A stretch of 64,000 bases of DNA from Reticulitermes speratus. Lineage: Eukaryota > Arthropoda > Insecta > Blattodea > Rhinotermitidae. The stretch covers positions 2,294,001-2,358,000 of the forward strand of contig JAJKFL010000026.1 in NCBI GenBank assembly GCA_021186555.1, given 5' to 3'. Below are positions 21,569-31,183 of the stretch, one piece after another (the stretch's first letter is position 1; each line of letters starts with the position of its first letter). Below the pieces are notes generated by a model. The model saw nothing but the letters and a program-made list of their open reading frames with translations. It had not been told where the DNA came from and searched no databases. A program made the translations under genes and the position numbers.

Positions 21569-22701
21569 TCTACACTGGTGACACATTTTTACAAAATTTT
21601 TACATCACTTATTTATTTATAGAAAACCCATCAAAGTCACTACATAAACACTTTCATTGTTCACAAATACTGTAATAAAATGCCCCCTACAGCTAAATAC
21701 AGTTCAACAAGGAGCCGGAGCCGAGGTTTGTGTATGGAAGATGTAGAGATAATCTCCTCTTCTGCATCACACTTTGGGGCACATATTTATAGCAAGAGAT
21801 GCTGGAAACTGTAGTGTCTTAAAATACTAAGAGGTCCCGTACACAATCACTCTACTCCATATGTATTTGGATATCATAAAATTATAACTACAATACATCA
21901 TACCCAGTCTCTAATGTATGTATCATATGATTCCAAAAATAGATACACTGTTATATTACATAGCCAGGTCACCAAACACCACAACAAAATATTGAACATA
22001 GAGGTTTTCAATGCTGTCTAGTTTCATGGCAGTTAGCATTTGTTACGAAACGTACAAGAAACAAGTACATCAATTCAATAAAACAAGATTACGTTGTTTC
22101 ACCCTCTTAAAGCTGCGGTTGACTAATTTAAAATATTGGACTCCCAAGCTTCAAGTTTTACAGTATTCATTTTCACAATATTTTCCAGAACACTAGATGC
22201 ACTGCACTATAAAAAGCATGAAGACTCTGGGCAGTATTTTCCAGGAAGAAAAGTGTCTTGTCCACTAGCAAGTATGGTAACTTTTAAAGAAGTGAAGACA
22301 ATGTTTCCACTTATTAATAACAGATGCATGTTTTTTGGTGCAGATCTGAGGACTTTGCTAAGCATGTCACGATCAGTCTTTTCATTCAAGGAAGAACATC
22401 CATAATGCTGGTCACAGGTGATGTCTTATGGTGTGGTAAGGACTTCTAAACCAATTTCTCCTGTTTATTCACAGAAGTGACTTCACCAGATCAAAATCAA
22501 ATTTGAGAAGTAACAGTTAACAGCAAAAACCATGTGAATTCAATGCATATAACAACCTTAATGTTACAAACACATATACGTATAAATATACAAATTCTTG
22601 TTAGCCAGCTAAAGAGTTCCGTTCTTACATGACCTCCTTCTTGCATTTCTGTTTTGATATTGTAACACTATGAACCTGAACATGTGTTGAGAAGAATCTT
22701 T

Positions 22702-22932
22702 TTAACCATCGGACTTACACAGCTTTTTGAGACAAGCAGAACAATGCAAGCAACAGGTATCACAAGCAATTGCCACTGGCATATACAGAGAGATTCTTTT
22801 AACACGGAGATGGAAATCACTCTGTCCGAGATCAGGGATATAGGGAGGATCATCCACAACCTCCAAGCCATAGCAACATAAACAGTCACAAGTGCGTTCG
22901 CAGTATGGGGCCCAGTGGTGATTTCCATCTCT
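22702..22932 (-). other. Cysteine-rich open frame, exon-like, unrecognised
   Basis: Between two stops the minus strand stays open for 76 codons. It has two Cys clusters, YCERTCDCLCCYG and CDTCCLHCSACLKKLCKSDG (stop), around VVDDPPYIPDLGQSDFHLRV. CxxC spacing could bind zinc. A possible acceptor (GGGTTTTGAAG) precedes it. Other frames here are also open and rival this reading, so it may be chance. It is not the missing FYVE half of Lst2, because no RVC motif is present. Confidence 0.2.
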
Positions 22933-23297
22933 TCAAAACCCATAAGAAGAACCTGGCTGGCAAGCAATTTGCGACAGATGCCAATGCAAAGCAAGCTATC
23001 ACCTTTTGGCTACAGACACATCAGTTTCTCCTATGATGGCATACAAGCCTTGTTGCCATGATGCGACAAATGCTTAAATGTCAATGGTAACTACGCAGAG
23101 GTCTGATGTGTATGACCTTCTAAGAACATGCCACGAATGCAACACCACCAGAATAAAGTTCTCACCTCGACATTGTACGTTATGTTACATTTAAAACTTA
23201 CCTGCATATTTTAGGCTTCCTAAAGGTTCTGACATTGTAGGATTTTATATTTTCTTTGCATGATATGCCTAACATGAATGTATATGAGGATGGTCAA

Positions 23298-23327
23298 GTC
23301 TGTCTGTCTGTCTGTCTGTCTGTCTGT
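23298..23327. repeat. (TCTG)n microsatellite
   Basis: About seven uninterrupted copies of GTCT/TCTG. Confidence 0.9.
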
Positions 23328-23380
23328 TGAGGTTTCAACTGTAAAAAACTGAATATTATTCTCACCGTGCACGTTTACTA

Positions 23381-23446
23381 TTACTATTAAAATTACCAAC
23401 ACATGCACTGTTTAAACAGTGCATGTGTTGGTAATTTTAATAGTAA
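23381..23446. repeat. 66-bp perfect palindrome centred on GTTTAAAC
   Basis: Two 33-bp arms meet with no spacer at 23413/23414. Each arm contains the GTGCATGTGTTGGT motif that ends the hammerhead-like elements of family F, so this may be a head-to-head pair with the interior deleted. It could extrude as a cruciform. Confidence 0.9.
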
Positions 23447-23687
23447 GTGTAAAAAACTGCTTCACAAATTTTGATGAAGTATGTATGAATGCTACACTAC
23501 TTGAGATACTTTTCCTTTGTAATTTCCTACGAAGCACTCCTAACAATAAGACCGTCAAACTACTGAGGTGGTAGCAACACCAGGGCCACTTAATGTAGGA
23601 TCCTGACATGACGTGCAGTAACACATCTTGAAACACTATGTAACTCTTCTTGAGTAATATCATGCACAAAGTAACACAATAAAATTG

Positions 23688-23935
23688 AAGGCCGTGCCAT
23701 GGCTCAGGCATTTAGTCACCAGCCTCACTGCAGAGGCCCAGGTTTTAATCCTGTAACAATCCATGTGGGATTTGTAGTGGACAAAGTCACACAAAGACAG
23801 TTTTCTCTACAAGTATTTTGGTTTTTCCCTGTCAGTATTGTTCCACCAGTGCTCCATACTCCATTCAGACACTACATAATCTGAGCAACTGATACAGCAT
23901 TGTTAAATAACACATTTAAAATAAAAAATAAAGGT
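23688..23935 (+). mobile_element. tRNA-derived SINE-D copy
   Basis: The head GAAGGCCGTGCCATGGCTCA carries an A-box-like segment, and CCCAGGTTTTAATCCTG a decayed B box. The body has CCATGTGGGATTTGTAGTGG ACAAAG, and the 3' end GAGCAACTGATACAGCATTG TTAAATAA. It matches 42087 and the minus copy at 61855. Confidence 0.75.
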
Positions 23936-25030
23936 AATATAACTATATATACTTCTTGGTATGATGGCAATAACTAAAGAGCAACTGGAGTTGGAAATCT
24001 GATACCTGATTTGAAGACAGATCACACACACAGATCCAAATTCTATATCAAGAATTATTCATATGGTACCAATTTAAAAAAATCATTATACTACAAATCC
24101 TTCAGTTTATGTGCAAAAAAAAAATTCAAATAAATTTCTTCCCAGGAATGAAATAAATAATCCTAATCGTAACAGTATGACTAGAATTTGAACTTACAGC
24201 CATGTGTATAGGAGTTCCACATGCTGCTGTATGCAAAACTACATCTCACCACTGCGTTATAAATCCACATAACCTTAAGTGTATGTTATCAACTTATGGT
24301 TCACTACTTAAGGTAACAAACATAAGTAATCATCGAATGGGAAGCTGGATGAGCCCTAGGGCTGGTCAGGAAGGTTTAAAGAAGAGACATGTCACACAGT
24401 AAACTACACTTATAAAATATATTGGCTTGGGCACTTCTTGTTTATAAACACCTTTGATTTATGTCCTTCCCTCAAAGATAATGTGAACAGAACCAGACCA
24501 CAATCAATAAGACAATGTAACATGATCACCAGACAGTATAAACATATCAGAAGATGCAAGTAAGAGGTGCCGTTACGAAACACGACCAGACACGTGCTAC
24601 AACGCATTAACAATCATTCTTCAGTTCAACACAAGTCCAAACAAAGCAGTCAAATGCCAAAGCACAATTTCTCACATCTAGAAGCTGATTGTGTAGGAAC
24701 ATTGGTTAATAATTAGTACAGTCATAGTGTTTTCAATACCAAAACACATTAATTCTCATCCTTACAAAATGTATTCCTTCAAGAAGAATTATTCTGTAGG
24801 CCAGATGTCCTTTTGCTGCAGCAAATGTCTGGCAAGACATGTATGAACCTGTAGCAAATAAAATCAAATACACATTTATAAAGGCTTTATGTTATCTGCA
24901 CCGTACTTTATATATAAAGGCTCTCTTAGAATTAAATGAGATACTGTGAAAGATCACTACAGCACAAGTTCCCAACTGCCTAGGCTTTTTGGGAGCCCAA
25001 AATTTATGGAAAGAGGTATATTCATTAAAC

Positions 25031-25130
25031 ACCAACTAATGCACATAAACTTTATTCACAATAGTTTATTCTTAAAATTCCCCTATACGTATTTCGGTGG
25101 TTTAAACCACCATCTTCAGGGGGTCGTAGA
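25031..25130 (-). mobile_element. Single family-F element with hammerhead-like motif
   Basis: On the minus strand: CCCCCTGAAGATGGTGG, loop TTTAAA, CCACCGAAATACGTATAGGGG, and an end GTGCATTAGTTGGT. CCCC and GGGG flank the core as potential stem I. Here the element is single rather than paired. Confidence 0.6.
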
Positions 25131-25163
25131 GATTATTTAGCATAGACCATACAGTTATTACGT

Positions 25164-25577
25164 GTCGACCTCGGTGGACTAGTGGTTAGCGTGCTCGCCA
25201 CTGGACCCAAGGTTCGCGGGTTCGATCCCGACCGAGGTCGATGGATTTTTAAGGATGATAAAAATCCGGAGCACCACTTCCTTCGGAGGGGAAGTAAAGC
25301 CGTCGGTCCCATGTCGTAGATTTACGGCATGTAAAAGAACCTTACGGGCATGAATAAAAATGTTGCGTAAGCCAAATTGCCTCCATTTCTCATCCAAGTC
25401 TCCTGACTGCCTGCCAGATGGCTCTGGCGTGCACATCAGGATCGATAGAACACTAAGCGCGGCTAGCTGGCCGGTCACCAGCTGCCATGAATGCGCATAA
25501 CTTAGTAACCTCGACAAGAGGAGGCAAGAGGAGGCCCAGGCCCATACAGGGCTGTTGAGCCAAGAATTATTATTATT
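25164..25577 (+). mobile_element. Full-length tRNA-derived SINE-B
   Basis: The head GTCGACCTCGGTGGACTAGT then GGTTAGCG is A-box-like; GGTTCGCGGGTTCGATCCC is a near-perfect B box. The body includes GGAGCACCACTTCCTTCGGA, and the tail GGGCTGTTGAGCCAAGAATT plus TATTATT. A perfect 15-bp duplication ATACAGTTATTACGT lies at 25149-25163 and 25578-25592. It is almost identical to the copy at 48991, so the family is young. Confidence 0.92.
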
Positions 25578-26089
25578 ATACAGTTATTACGTATGTGGTT
25601 ACATTCGTATATGTAGAATATGAGTGGTCTATTATTGTCCACTTGGTACAGTATTGTAAAATAAGTTATTATAAAAGGAGTAAAATGTTGCTAAAATGAT
25701 TACATAGCTTGTAGTCAATAAGAAAATTATTGGCAGTCTGGTCTTGAGCTTCTTTGTATGTGCATTTTTAATTGCCATAAGAAGGTCATCTGTATGTACT
25801 GGGTGAGCCGCGTGACGTTCGTGTCGTGTGATTGTGGTGAGGTGGGAAGAGGTTCTAATATAGATGAAGGCCATAACAGGAGTACGAAACATACATTAAG
25901 ATTATGAACTTACCAGGCACATCGTTATGCATATGTCAAGGCATTTAAGGAAGGAATGGCCTCACGGAATATCAGAAGCAGCACAATGAGAAAATCTCAA
26001 GTACAGAATATACAGTACCACGACACTAGAAGAGCGGGTCTGACTTCCGGCAAGGAGAAGAGGTTCTCTTTTCTTGAAACGCGTCTAGA

Positions 26090-26275
26090 CTTGCTCTGAT
26101 GCCAATGCAGCCACCTGTTCACTGGGTATCAGGGGCTATTTCACCAGAGGTAAAGTGGCCAGGGCACGGAGCTGACCACTCACCCTTGTCCAGTGCGGAG
26201 GTTAAGAATGAGTGGAGTAGTACCACCACTCCCCCATATGCCTTCATGGATTGCAACGGGCCAACATTACCTCAC
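26090..26275 (+). mobile_element. SINE-A variant copy
   Basis: CACTGGGTATCAGGGGCTAT, GGTAAAGTGGCCAGGGCACG, GTTAAGAATGAGTGGAG and CCCCCATATGCCTTCATGG follow SINE-A order. The 5' head is not recognisable. Confidence 0.65.
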
Positions 26276-26389
26276 AGGGACAGGGGCTGCATGCCATAAA
26301 ACCCTGTGCATTTTAGAGTACTCAGTTACAGAAGACGTATTTCCATCAATATAAACTGAAACCCAACCTAAAAGTACCGACCGACCAAA

Positions 26390-26640
26390 CGACCAACTGC
26401 CCAAACAACTCTGTGGAGCTCAGTCCTGCTTGAGAACCTAACACTGTACTTCCTCAGCTAGTCAAGAATTCCCTCGCATTTTATGGAACCCAAGGGTTCA
26501 CTACCACATTCATGACGGCCTGACACTTGCCCCTATCGGCAGCCAGATCAATTCAGTGCATGCCCTTTCATTCTATTTAAGATCTGTTTTAATGTCATCC
26601 TCCCATTTACGACTAGACGTAAAAGTGCGGAACAGTTTAT
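26390..26640 (-). mobile_element. LINE L1r 3' fragment, diverged
   Basis: CAACTCTGTGGAGCTCAGTC, GAATTCCCTCGCATTTTATG and GAACCCAAGGGTTCACTACC match the L1r 3' region. The minus-strand frame keeps remnants RKWEDDIKTDLK and LIWLPIGAS of the protein C-terminus. Confidence 0.7.
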
Positions 26641-27319
26641 CCTCAATCTGTTCATTATCCCTAGTGAAAACCGCAAGACTTCTACAAGATACGCTCCAGC
26701 AGTTGTGCTTTTAAACATTAAATATGTCTGAAATACAAACCTGTACAAACAAATAGGCAGAAAGGCAGTTATAGGAAAAACTATGACCTTGCGGCCAATT
26801 CTTCCAGCATGAATTGTGTCACCCGGTACAAGAAGCAGCGATTACACACCCGAACAGGTTTTACGTGGCCATATTGAGGCAATGGGACGGAATTGGAACT
26901 ACACCGTGCACAGAAAACCTGTAATTGAAAAGAAATATATTATTAGTGTTTTAATATTGAGTAAACAAATATATGCACATGCACAAAAAAACTGTGTATC
27001 ATAATAATGGGCATAAATAAACTGTCTCATCTTAGAATTAATTCCTTCAAGTCTAATATCAGTCCACCAAGTGCAAAAATTAAGAGCTGATCGGAAGCAA
27101 CAGAAGGGGGAAACAGACCTCAGATGTTTGTTATTAGGTATAATAAATACCATATATTCTCGAATCTAAAGCGCACCCTTTTTACAGTTTTAGAGGGCTA
27201 AAAAATCAGATGCGTATTAGATTCGCGTGCGGATTAGATTCGCGGTCTAGAGCTGGATTTTGGAAAAATGATTGAGCTGCTGTACGTGCCGTAACAACAA
27301 TACAATACAATAATCTATT

Positions 27320-28245
27320 ATTTTATTATTTATTCATTCATTCTGTAGTCTGTCGTACGACAGGTCCGTAGCCTCTTCCAAAGCGAGTTCTCCACAGGGT
27401 GCGATCTAGTGCTTCCTCTTTCAATTTCCAGTATCTCTTCTTTTCCTTAAGGTCATCCAGTAGCTGCTTACGTCTTCTCCCTCGTCGTCCCGTCATTTCT
27501 ATCCTTCCTTCTAACTTTTCTTCAATCACGTGTTTCAGAAGGCAGTTTCTACACAAGATGTGACCAATCCAGTTAGCCTTTCTTCTTTTTATTGTATGTA
27601 GGATATTCCTCTCCTCCTTGACTCTGTGTAATACTTCTTCATTTCTCACACGATCGGTCCAACTGATCTTCTCCATTCTTCTCCAGCACCACATTTCAAA
27701 ACTTTCCAGAGACTTCTGATCTACTTTCCGAAGTGTCCATGTTTCAGCACCATACAAAGCTATGCTCCAAATGTAGCACTTTACTAGTTTCTTCCTTAAA
27801 TTTAATTCCAGTTTGCTGGTGAAAAGATTTTTCTTCTTGTTGAATGCTGCTTTTGGCATGGCAATTCTGGATTTAATTTCACGTGTACACCTTGCATCAC
27901 TTGTTATCATGCTACCCAAATAATTGAAATATTCCACATTCTCCAATTGTTTTTGATCTATCATAATTTTCATTGGGGATGGTTGCCTTGAGATTTTCAT
28001 TACTTTAGTTTTTCCCACATTCATTTCCATTCCATAGAGTCTTCCAATTTCAATTAGTCTATCAATCATGCCCTGTAGCACCTTTTCTTCACTAGCCAGT
28101 AGCACAAGGTCATCTGCATATTTCACAGTGCGAATTACTTGTCCTCCTATTTTGAAGTCTCCAAACCCTTCAAGAGCTTCCTTGGTAAGGTACTCGCTGA
28201 TAAGTTGAATAGAATCGGTGACAAGCAGCAACCTTGTCTAATTAT
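27320..28245 (-). mobile_element. LINE 3' fragment (family L2r) inserted into the pogo-type element
   Basis: Comparison with the uninterrupted arm at 29050-29100 shows the break in the AT-rich stretch after CTATTATTTTATT. The LINE runs on the minus strand and ends in a GAATGAATGAATAAATAA tail. A second, plus-strand copy lies at 59025. Confidence 0.85.
27338..28231 (-). CDS. Non-LTR retrotransposon reverse transcriptase, C-terminal half, open
   Basis: This 297-codon open frame includes GQVIRTVKYADDLVLLASEE, the YADD catalytic motif of reverse transcriptase, then ENVEYFNYLGSMITSD, IALYGAETWTLRKVDQKSLE, ANWIGHILCRNC and GRIEMTGRRGRRRKQLLDDL. This order (YADD, YLG, YGAETW, W.GH..R) is typical of RTE/jockey-like LINEs in insects. 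The endonuclease and the first half of the RT are missing through 5' truncation, so the first Met is not a true start. No stops interrupt it, which suggests recent insertion. Confidence 0.9.
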   Translation of the reverse strand: MLLVTDSIQLISEYLTKEALEGFGDFKIGGQVIRTVKYADDLVLLASEEKVLQGMIDRLIEIGRLYGMEMNVGKTKVMKISRQPSPMKIMIDQKQLENVEYFNYLGSMITSDARCTREIKSRIAMPKAAFNKKKNLFTSKLELNLRKKLVKCYIWSIALYGAETWTLRKVDQKSLESFEMWCWRRMEKISWTDRVRNEEVLHRVKEERNILHTIKRRKANWIGHILCRNCLLKHVIEEKLEGRIEMTGRRGRRRKQLLDDLKEKKRYWKLKEEALDRTLWRTRFGRGYGPVVRQTTE

Positions 28246-28257
28246 TATTATAATTTA

Positions 28258-28695
28258 TTATTCATCAGACTCGCCGTCATAACTCATAACTGAATCGTTA
28301 TCCGTGCTCTCCACCCAGTCACTATCATCTTTATCTTCAACATCATCCTCCCATACAATGTCATCTTCGGTTCCGTCCAAAGCATTGCTTATGCAACACT
28401 TCTTGAAAGATCTGACGATAATGCTCTCCGGGATGGCTTTCCATGCAGCCGACACACACCGCGCCACTTCTGAAGGAGCTGCGTCACACCCGCTGATCGC
28501 TGCCTTGTGTTTCCGCCATAGTCGAACGTTGCTTTCATTAATTCCAAAAATTGCAGCGGCTTTGCGGTTTCCATTCTCCTCTGCGCACCGAATAACTTCA
28601 CGTTTGAACTTCGCCGTATATGAGAGTCGTTTAGATTTCAGGTGTCCTTCTTCCATAACTACGGTACACGACAAATTGGAACAAGCACCTCCCAC
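28258..28695 (-). CDS. Short pogo-type protein: HTH domain joined in frame to acidic tail
   Basis: The 145-codon frame reads [47 protein letters not shown], a psq/CENP-B-type helix-turn-helix as in pogo/Tigger transposases. It passes directly to PESIIVRSFKKCCISNALDG and a very acidic end ([25 protein letters not shown]-like). The DDE catalytic core is deleted but the frame is kept. It may encode a DNA-binding protein without catalysis; the alternative is a passive relic. Two start codons are possible, 28695 and 28656. Confidence 0.75.
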   Translation of the reverse strand: MGGACSNLSCTVVMEEGHLKSKRLSYTAKFKREVIRCAEENGNRKAAAIFGINESNVRLWRKHKAAISGCDAAPSEVARCVSAAWKAIPESIIVRSFKKCCISNALDGTEDDIVWEDDVEDKDDSDWVESTDNDSVMSYDGESDE

Positions 28696-29429
28696 GTTTC
28701 AACAACTAAAGCTCAGCTGGCTTCAGACGAGATTGCGCACGTCTGTTGAGAAAGGCCCCGCCTCTATCGGTATGACTCATCGGCCACAGGCGTAGCGTCG
28801 GATTTTAACGCATTGGTAACATCCAATATTATTCAATCAGTTGCCCCGTGGGCAAGGGGTGGTTGAAGGAAAGCTGCGCATTAGAATCGCGAACTAATTT
28901 TTTTTCGTTTAAGAAGTCGCCAAAAACTGGGTGCGTATTAGATTCGGATACCATTGTATGGGAGGACGATGTTGAAGATAAAGATGATAGTGACTGGGTG
29001 GAGAGCACGGATAATGATTCAGTTATGAGTGATGACGGCGAGTCTGATAAATAATAAATTATAATAATAAATAAAATAATAGATTATTGTATTCTATTGT
29101 TCTTACGGCACGTACAGCAGCTCAATCATTTTTCCAAAATCCAGCTCTAGACCGCAAATCTAATCCACACGCGAATCTAATACGCATCTGATTTTTTAGC
29201 CCTCTAAAGCTGTAAAATGGGTGCGCATTAGATTCGAGAATATACGGTATTATGACATTAAATACAGAACTCATCAAGCCCTAATATGATTGTATGAAAT
29301 GTTTCTGCTGTGGTACAGCAAAAATGTATGTTGGTGTCTATGCTGTAGCACACCTGTGCATTGTGACAGTGGGTTTCCAACTATAACAACAGAATTTCAC
29401 ATTGTGTTCACCGTACATCTTGACATTAA

Positions 29430-29779
29430 TTTTCAGTTTTTTAACCAACAAATGCACTTTTTATTTTCATATTCCTGTTCAATTCACCCTACACATGTTT
29501 CGGCCGTAACTCGGCCATCATCAGGGGTACATTGATAAGTTCACTTCACTGTTCACTTGTCCATTTGGTATTATCACAGAACTGTTACGCTGTTTCACTG
29601 GTCCATTTGATATTACACAGCATAACAGTTCTGTGATAATACCAAATGGACAGTGAACAGTGAAGTGAACTTATCAATGTACCGTGATGATGGCAGAGTT
29701 ACGGCCGAAACATGTGTAGGGTGTAGTGAACAGTAAATACGAAAATAAAAAGTGCATTTGTTGGTTAAAAAACTGAAAA
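29430..29779. mobile_element. Foldback element, ~165-bp arms, hammerhead-like motifs in both arms
   Basis: The ends TTTTCAGTTTTTTAACCAAC and complement are inverted, and the arms pair through AAATGCAC, the GGCCGTAACTCGGCC hairpin and CAGAACTGTTA, around a loop near 29600-29617. On the minus strand the left arm has ACCCCTGATGATGGCCGAGT, loop, GGCCGAAACATGTGTAGGGT. The right arm has the same motif on the plus strand with the core C changed to G. Arms share the GTGCATTTGTTGGT end. Confidence 0.9.
29485..29529 (-). ncRNA. Hammerhead-ribozyme-like motif (best copy, left arm)
   Basis: ACCC (stem I), CTGATGA core, U, GGCC-loop-GGCC (stem II), GAAA, C-AUGU-G (stem III with the A15.1-U16.1 pair), UA cleavage position, GGGT (stem I). 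All invariant core bases CUGANGA and GAAA are present. One extra U precedes stem II in every copy. Fold and activity are inferred from the sequence alone. Confidence 0.5.
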
Positions 29780-30998
29780 ATATAACAACAGATTTATGAA
29801 CAGAAAGACAAGTAAGGATGGAACTGCAAACATTTACCAGGGTGCAGCAGAAAGCACAAATTTAGTTTTCAATTTGAAGATTAGAAACATTAGGTGGGCA
29901 TTTGCAATCATCAGCAAGATAAGGAAGGTGGTGTACGTGAAAGAAATTTTTTACACGATGGTGTGTACAGCTGCAGAGTACAGAGGAAAGTTTTCACTGG
30001 TGGATCTGTTTTATTTATTGAGACATTCACTACTGGCACGTCTGCTGCTGGCCTACGTCCCAGCCCAACCACTTTCACAGTACACAAGCAGTCTGCAGTA
30101 TTTAATGGCAAGGACATGAACAGTAAATGTTTCCTATGTACATAGGCAGTTTTTCAAAAGACTTCCTAGGGGCCAAACTTCTTACAAGCGAAATGTAAAA
30201 ATTGTGTTCATTTTTTGTGTCCACTTTTGCATTTTCATCCCAAGAAATTATTTCATAATATTTTAGTTATAAAGACCACAATAAACGTGTATCATGCGCA
30301 ACTTAGACATACGTTTTACTTTAAAGCTAAGGAAAAATTCACAAGTCATAACGGATCACCTAAAACATACATGCCCAAAGGCATTTGCTGTTGGTACAGG
30401 TGCAGTTTCTTGAGTTACCTCAGTTTCTCATTGCACGTGTTCAGTGCTTGTTAAGTGACAGCACGTCAACATCTACGGCAATCTTCAGAAATACCTACCG
30501 ATGAAAATGTATGACGTACTTCAGGTTTTTATGTGCTAACCTGGTGTACCACAGTAATATAAATATGTAATGTCACAATCTGCACCAATACCAGCACCTA
30601 CCTACAAAATTTTAATAAGCATTAATTAAAACTGTAGAAGGTCCTGTCATTTTTGACCAAGTGTGCAATATTAAGATATATGTAGTCCCATTTCCTCTAT
30701 CCTCAGGTAAAAAGTAAAACTGTCACTGTGTAAACAATGGAAGCATACAGTGGGTGTCGTGATACATCCACACTCCGTTACCTGCTTGACTTCCAAGAGA
30801 ACAGCCCCTCAGTAATCACTGGAGCCTGGGCATGGCCATCCTCACTTAACTGATTTAAATCCTCTGGACCCTGACCATTCAGAGGTTACGACTCTGTAGG
30901 ACTCCATAATCGTTGTCACAGGAACCACACGCCACTTATGCTTTACACCAGAGCATGATACACTACCCCTCCTTCTACAATCTGCTGGAGAATCTTAC
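29780..30998. other. Downstream of known Lst2 exons, no gene seen
   Basis: Several open frames of 68 to 107 codons occur in both strands around 29800-30145, but none resembles the remaining FYVE half (RVC motif) or any family I know. The rest is AT-rich. Confidence 0.4.
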
Positions 30999-31183
30999 TT
31001 TTCCACAGTTTCGACAGTGGTGGCGCCTCCTAACAACGGTAAACATGGCTTCACAAGCCATGCAGCGAGGAGCCATTTCATCCGGAATCCAAGGTGGAGG
31101 TGACTCCACTTCCACTGGACTTGATGGGGCCTCCCAAGCTGTTGACAGTGCTTCTTCTGCGTTCTCCACAGGACGTGAGAAAT
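30999..31183 (-). CDS. lst-2: Lst2 exon 10: first half of the FYVE zinc finger
   Basis: The acceptor CAATGTTTAG precedes [61 protein letters not shown]. WxPD and RRRHHCR are the PI3P-binding signatures of FYVE domains, and CxxC, HHC and CxxC zinc ligands are present. It ends in phase 0 at donor GTAAGA. The exon with the remaining ligands and the RVC motif must follow downstream. Confidence 0.95.

Larger units (their letters stand above)
27150..29247. mobile_element. Composite pogo-type element: two opposed copies with a LINE inserted
   Basis: The ends CCATATATTCTCGAATCTAA and (complement of right end) CCGTATATTCTCGAATCTAA are flanked by TA. From the right, 28961-29247 is an inverted copy of the left end (terminal repeat plus the acidic C-terminus of the transposase), so the element has inverted arms of roughly 290 bp. 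The left arm is split by a LINE at 27320-28245. Inside lies a shortened transposase frame (28695-28258). Confidence 0.85.

Noticed and set aside
22668-22994. 108-codon hydrophobic frame on the minus strand
   Set aside because: It overlaps two other open frames, has no signal or domain pattern I recognise, and probably reflects a stop-poor stretch.
25164-25240. True tRNA gene at the head of the SINEs
   Set aside because: The boxes look good, but the sequence runs on into a SINE body with a tail and target duplications, and the cloverleaf is incomplete. The same holds for 7468, 54571, 60275 and 61855.
28304-28795. 163-codon plus-strand frame
   Set aside because: It is the reverse of the pogo-type transposase frame; its serine-rich product mirrors the acidic tail and is a shadow.
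29894-30145. Overlapping open frames of 68 to 107 codons
   Set aside because: No family match, and all three rival each other. No support as Lst2's last exon.
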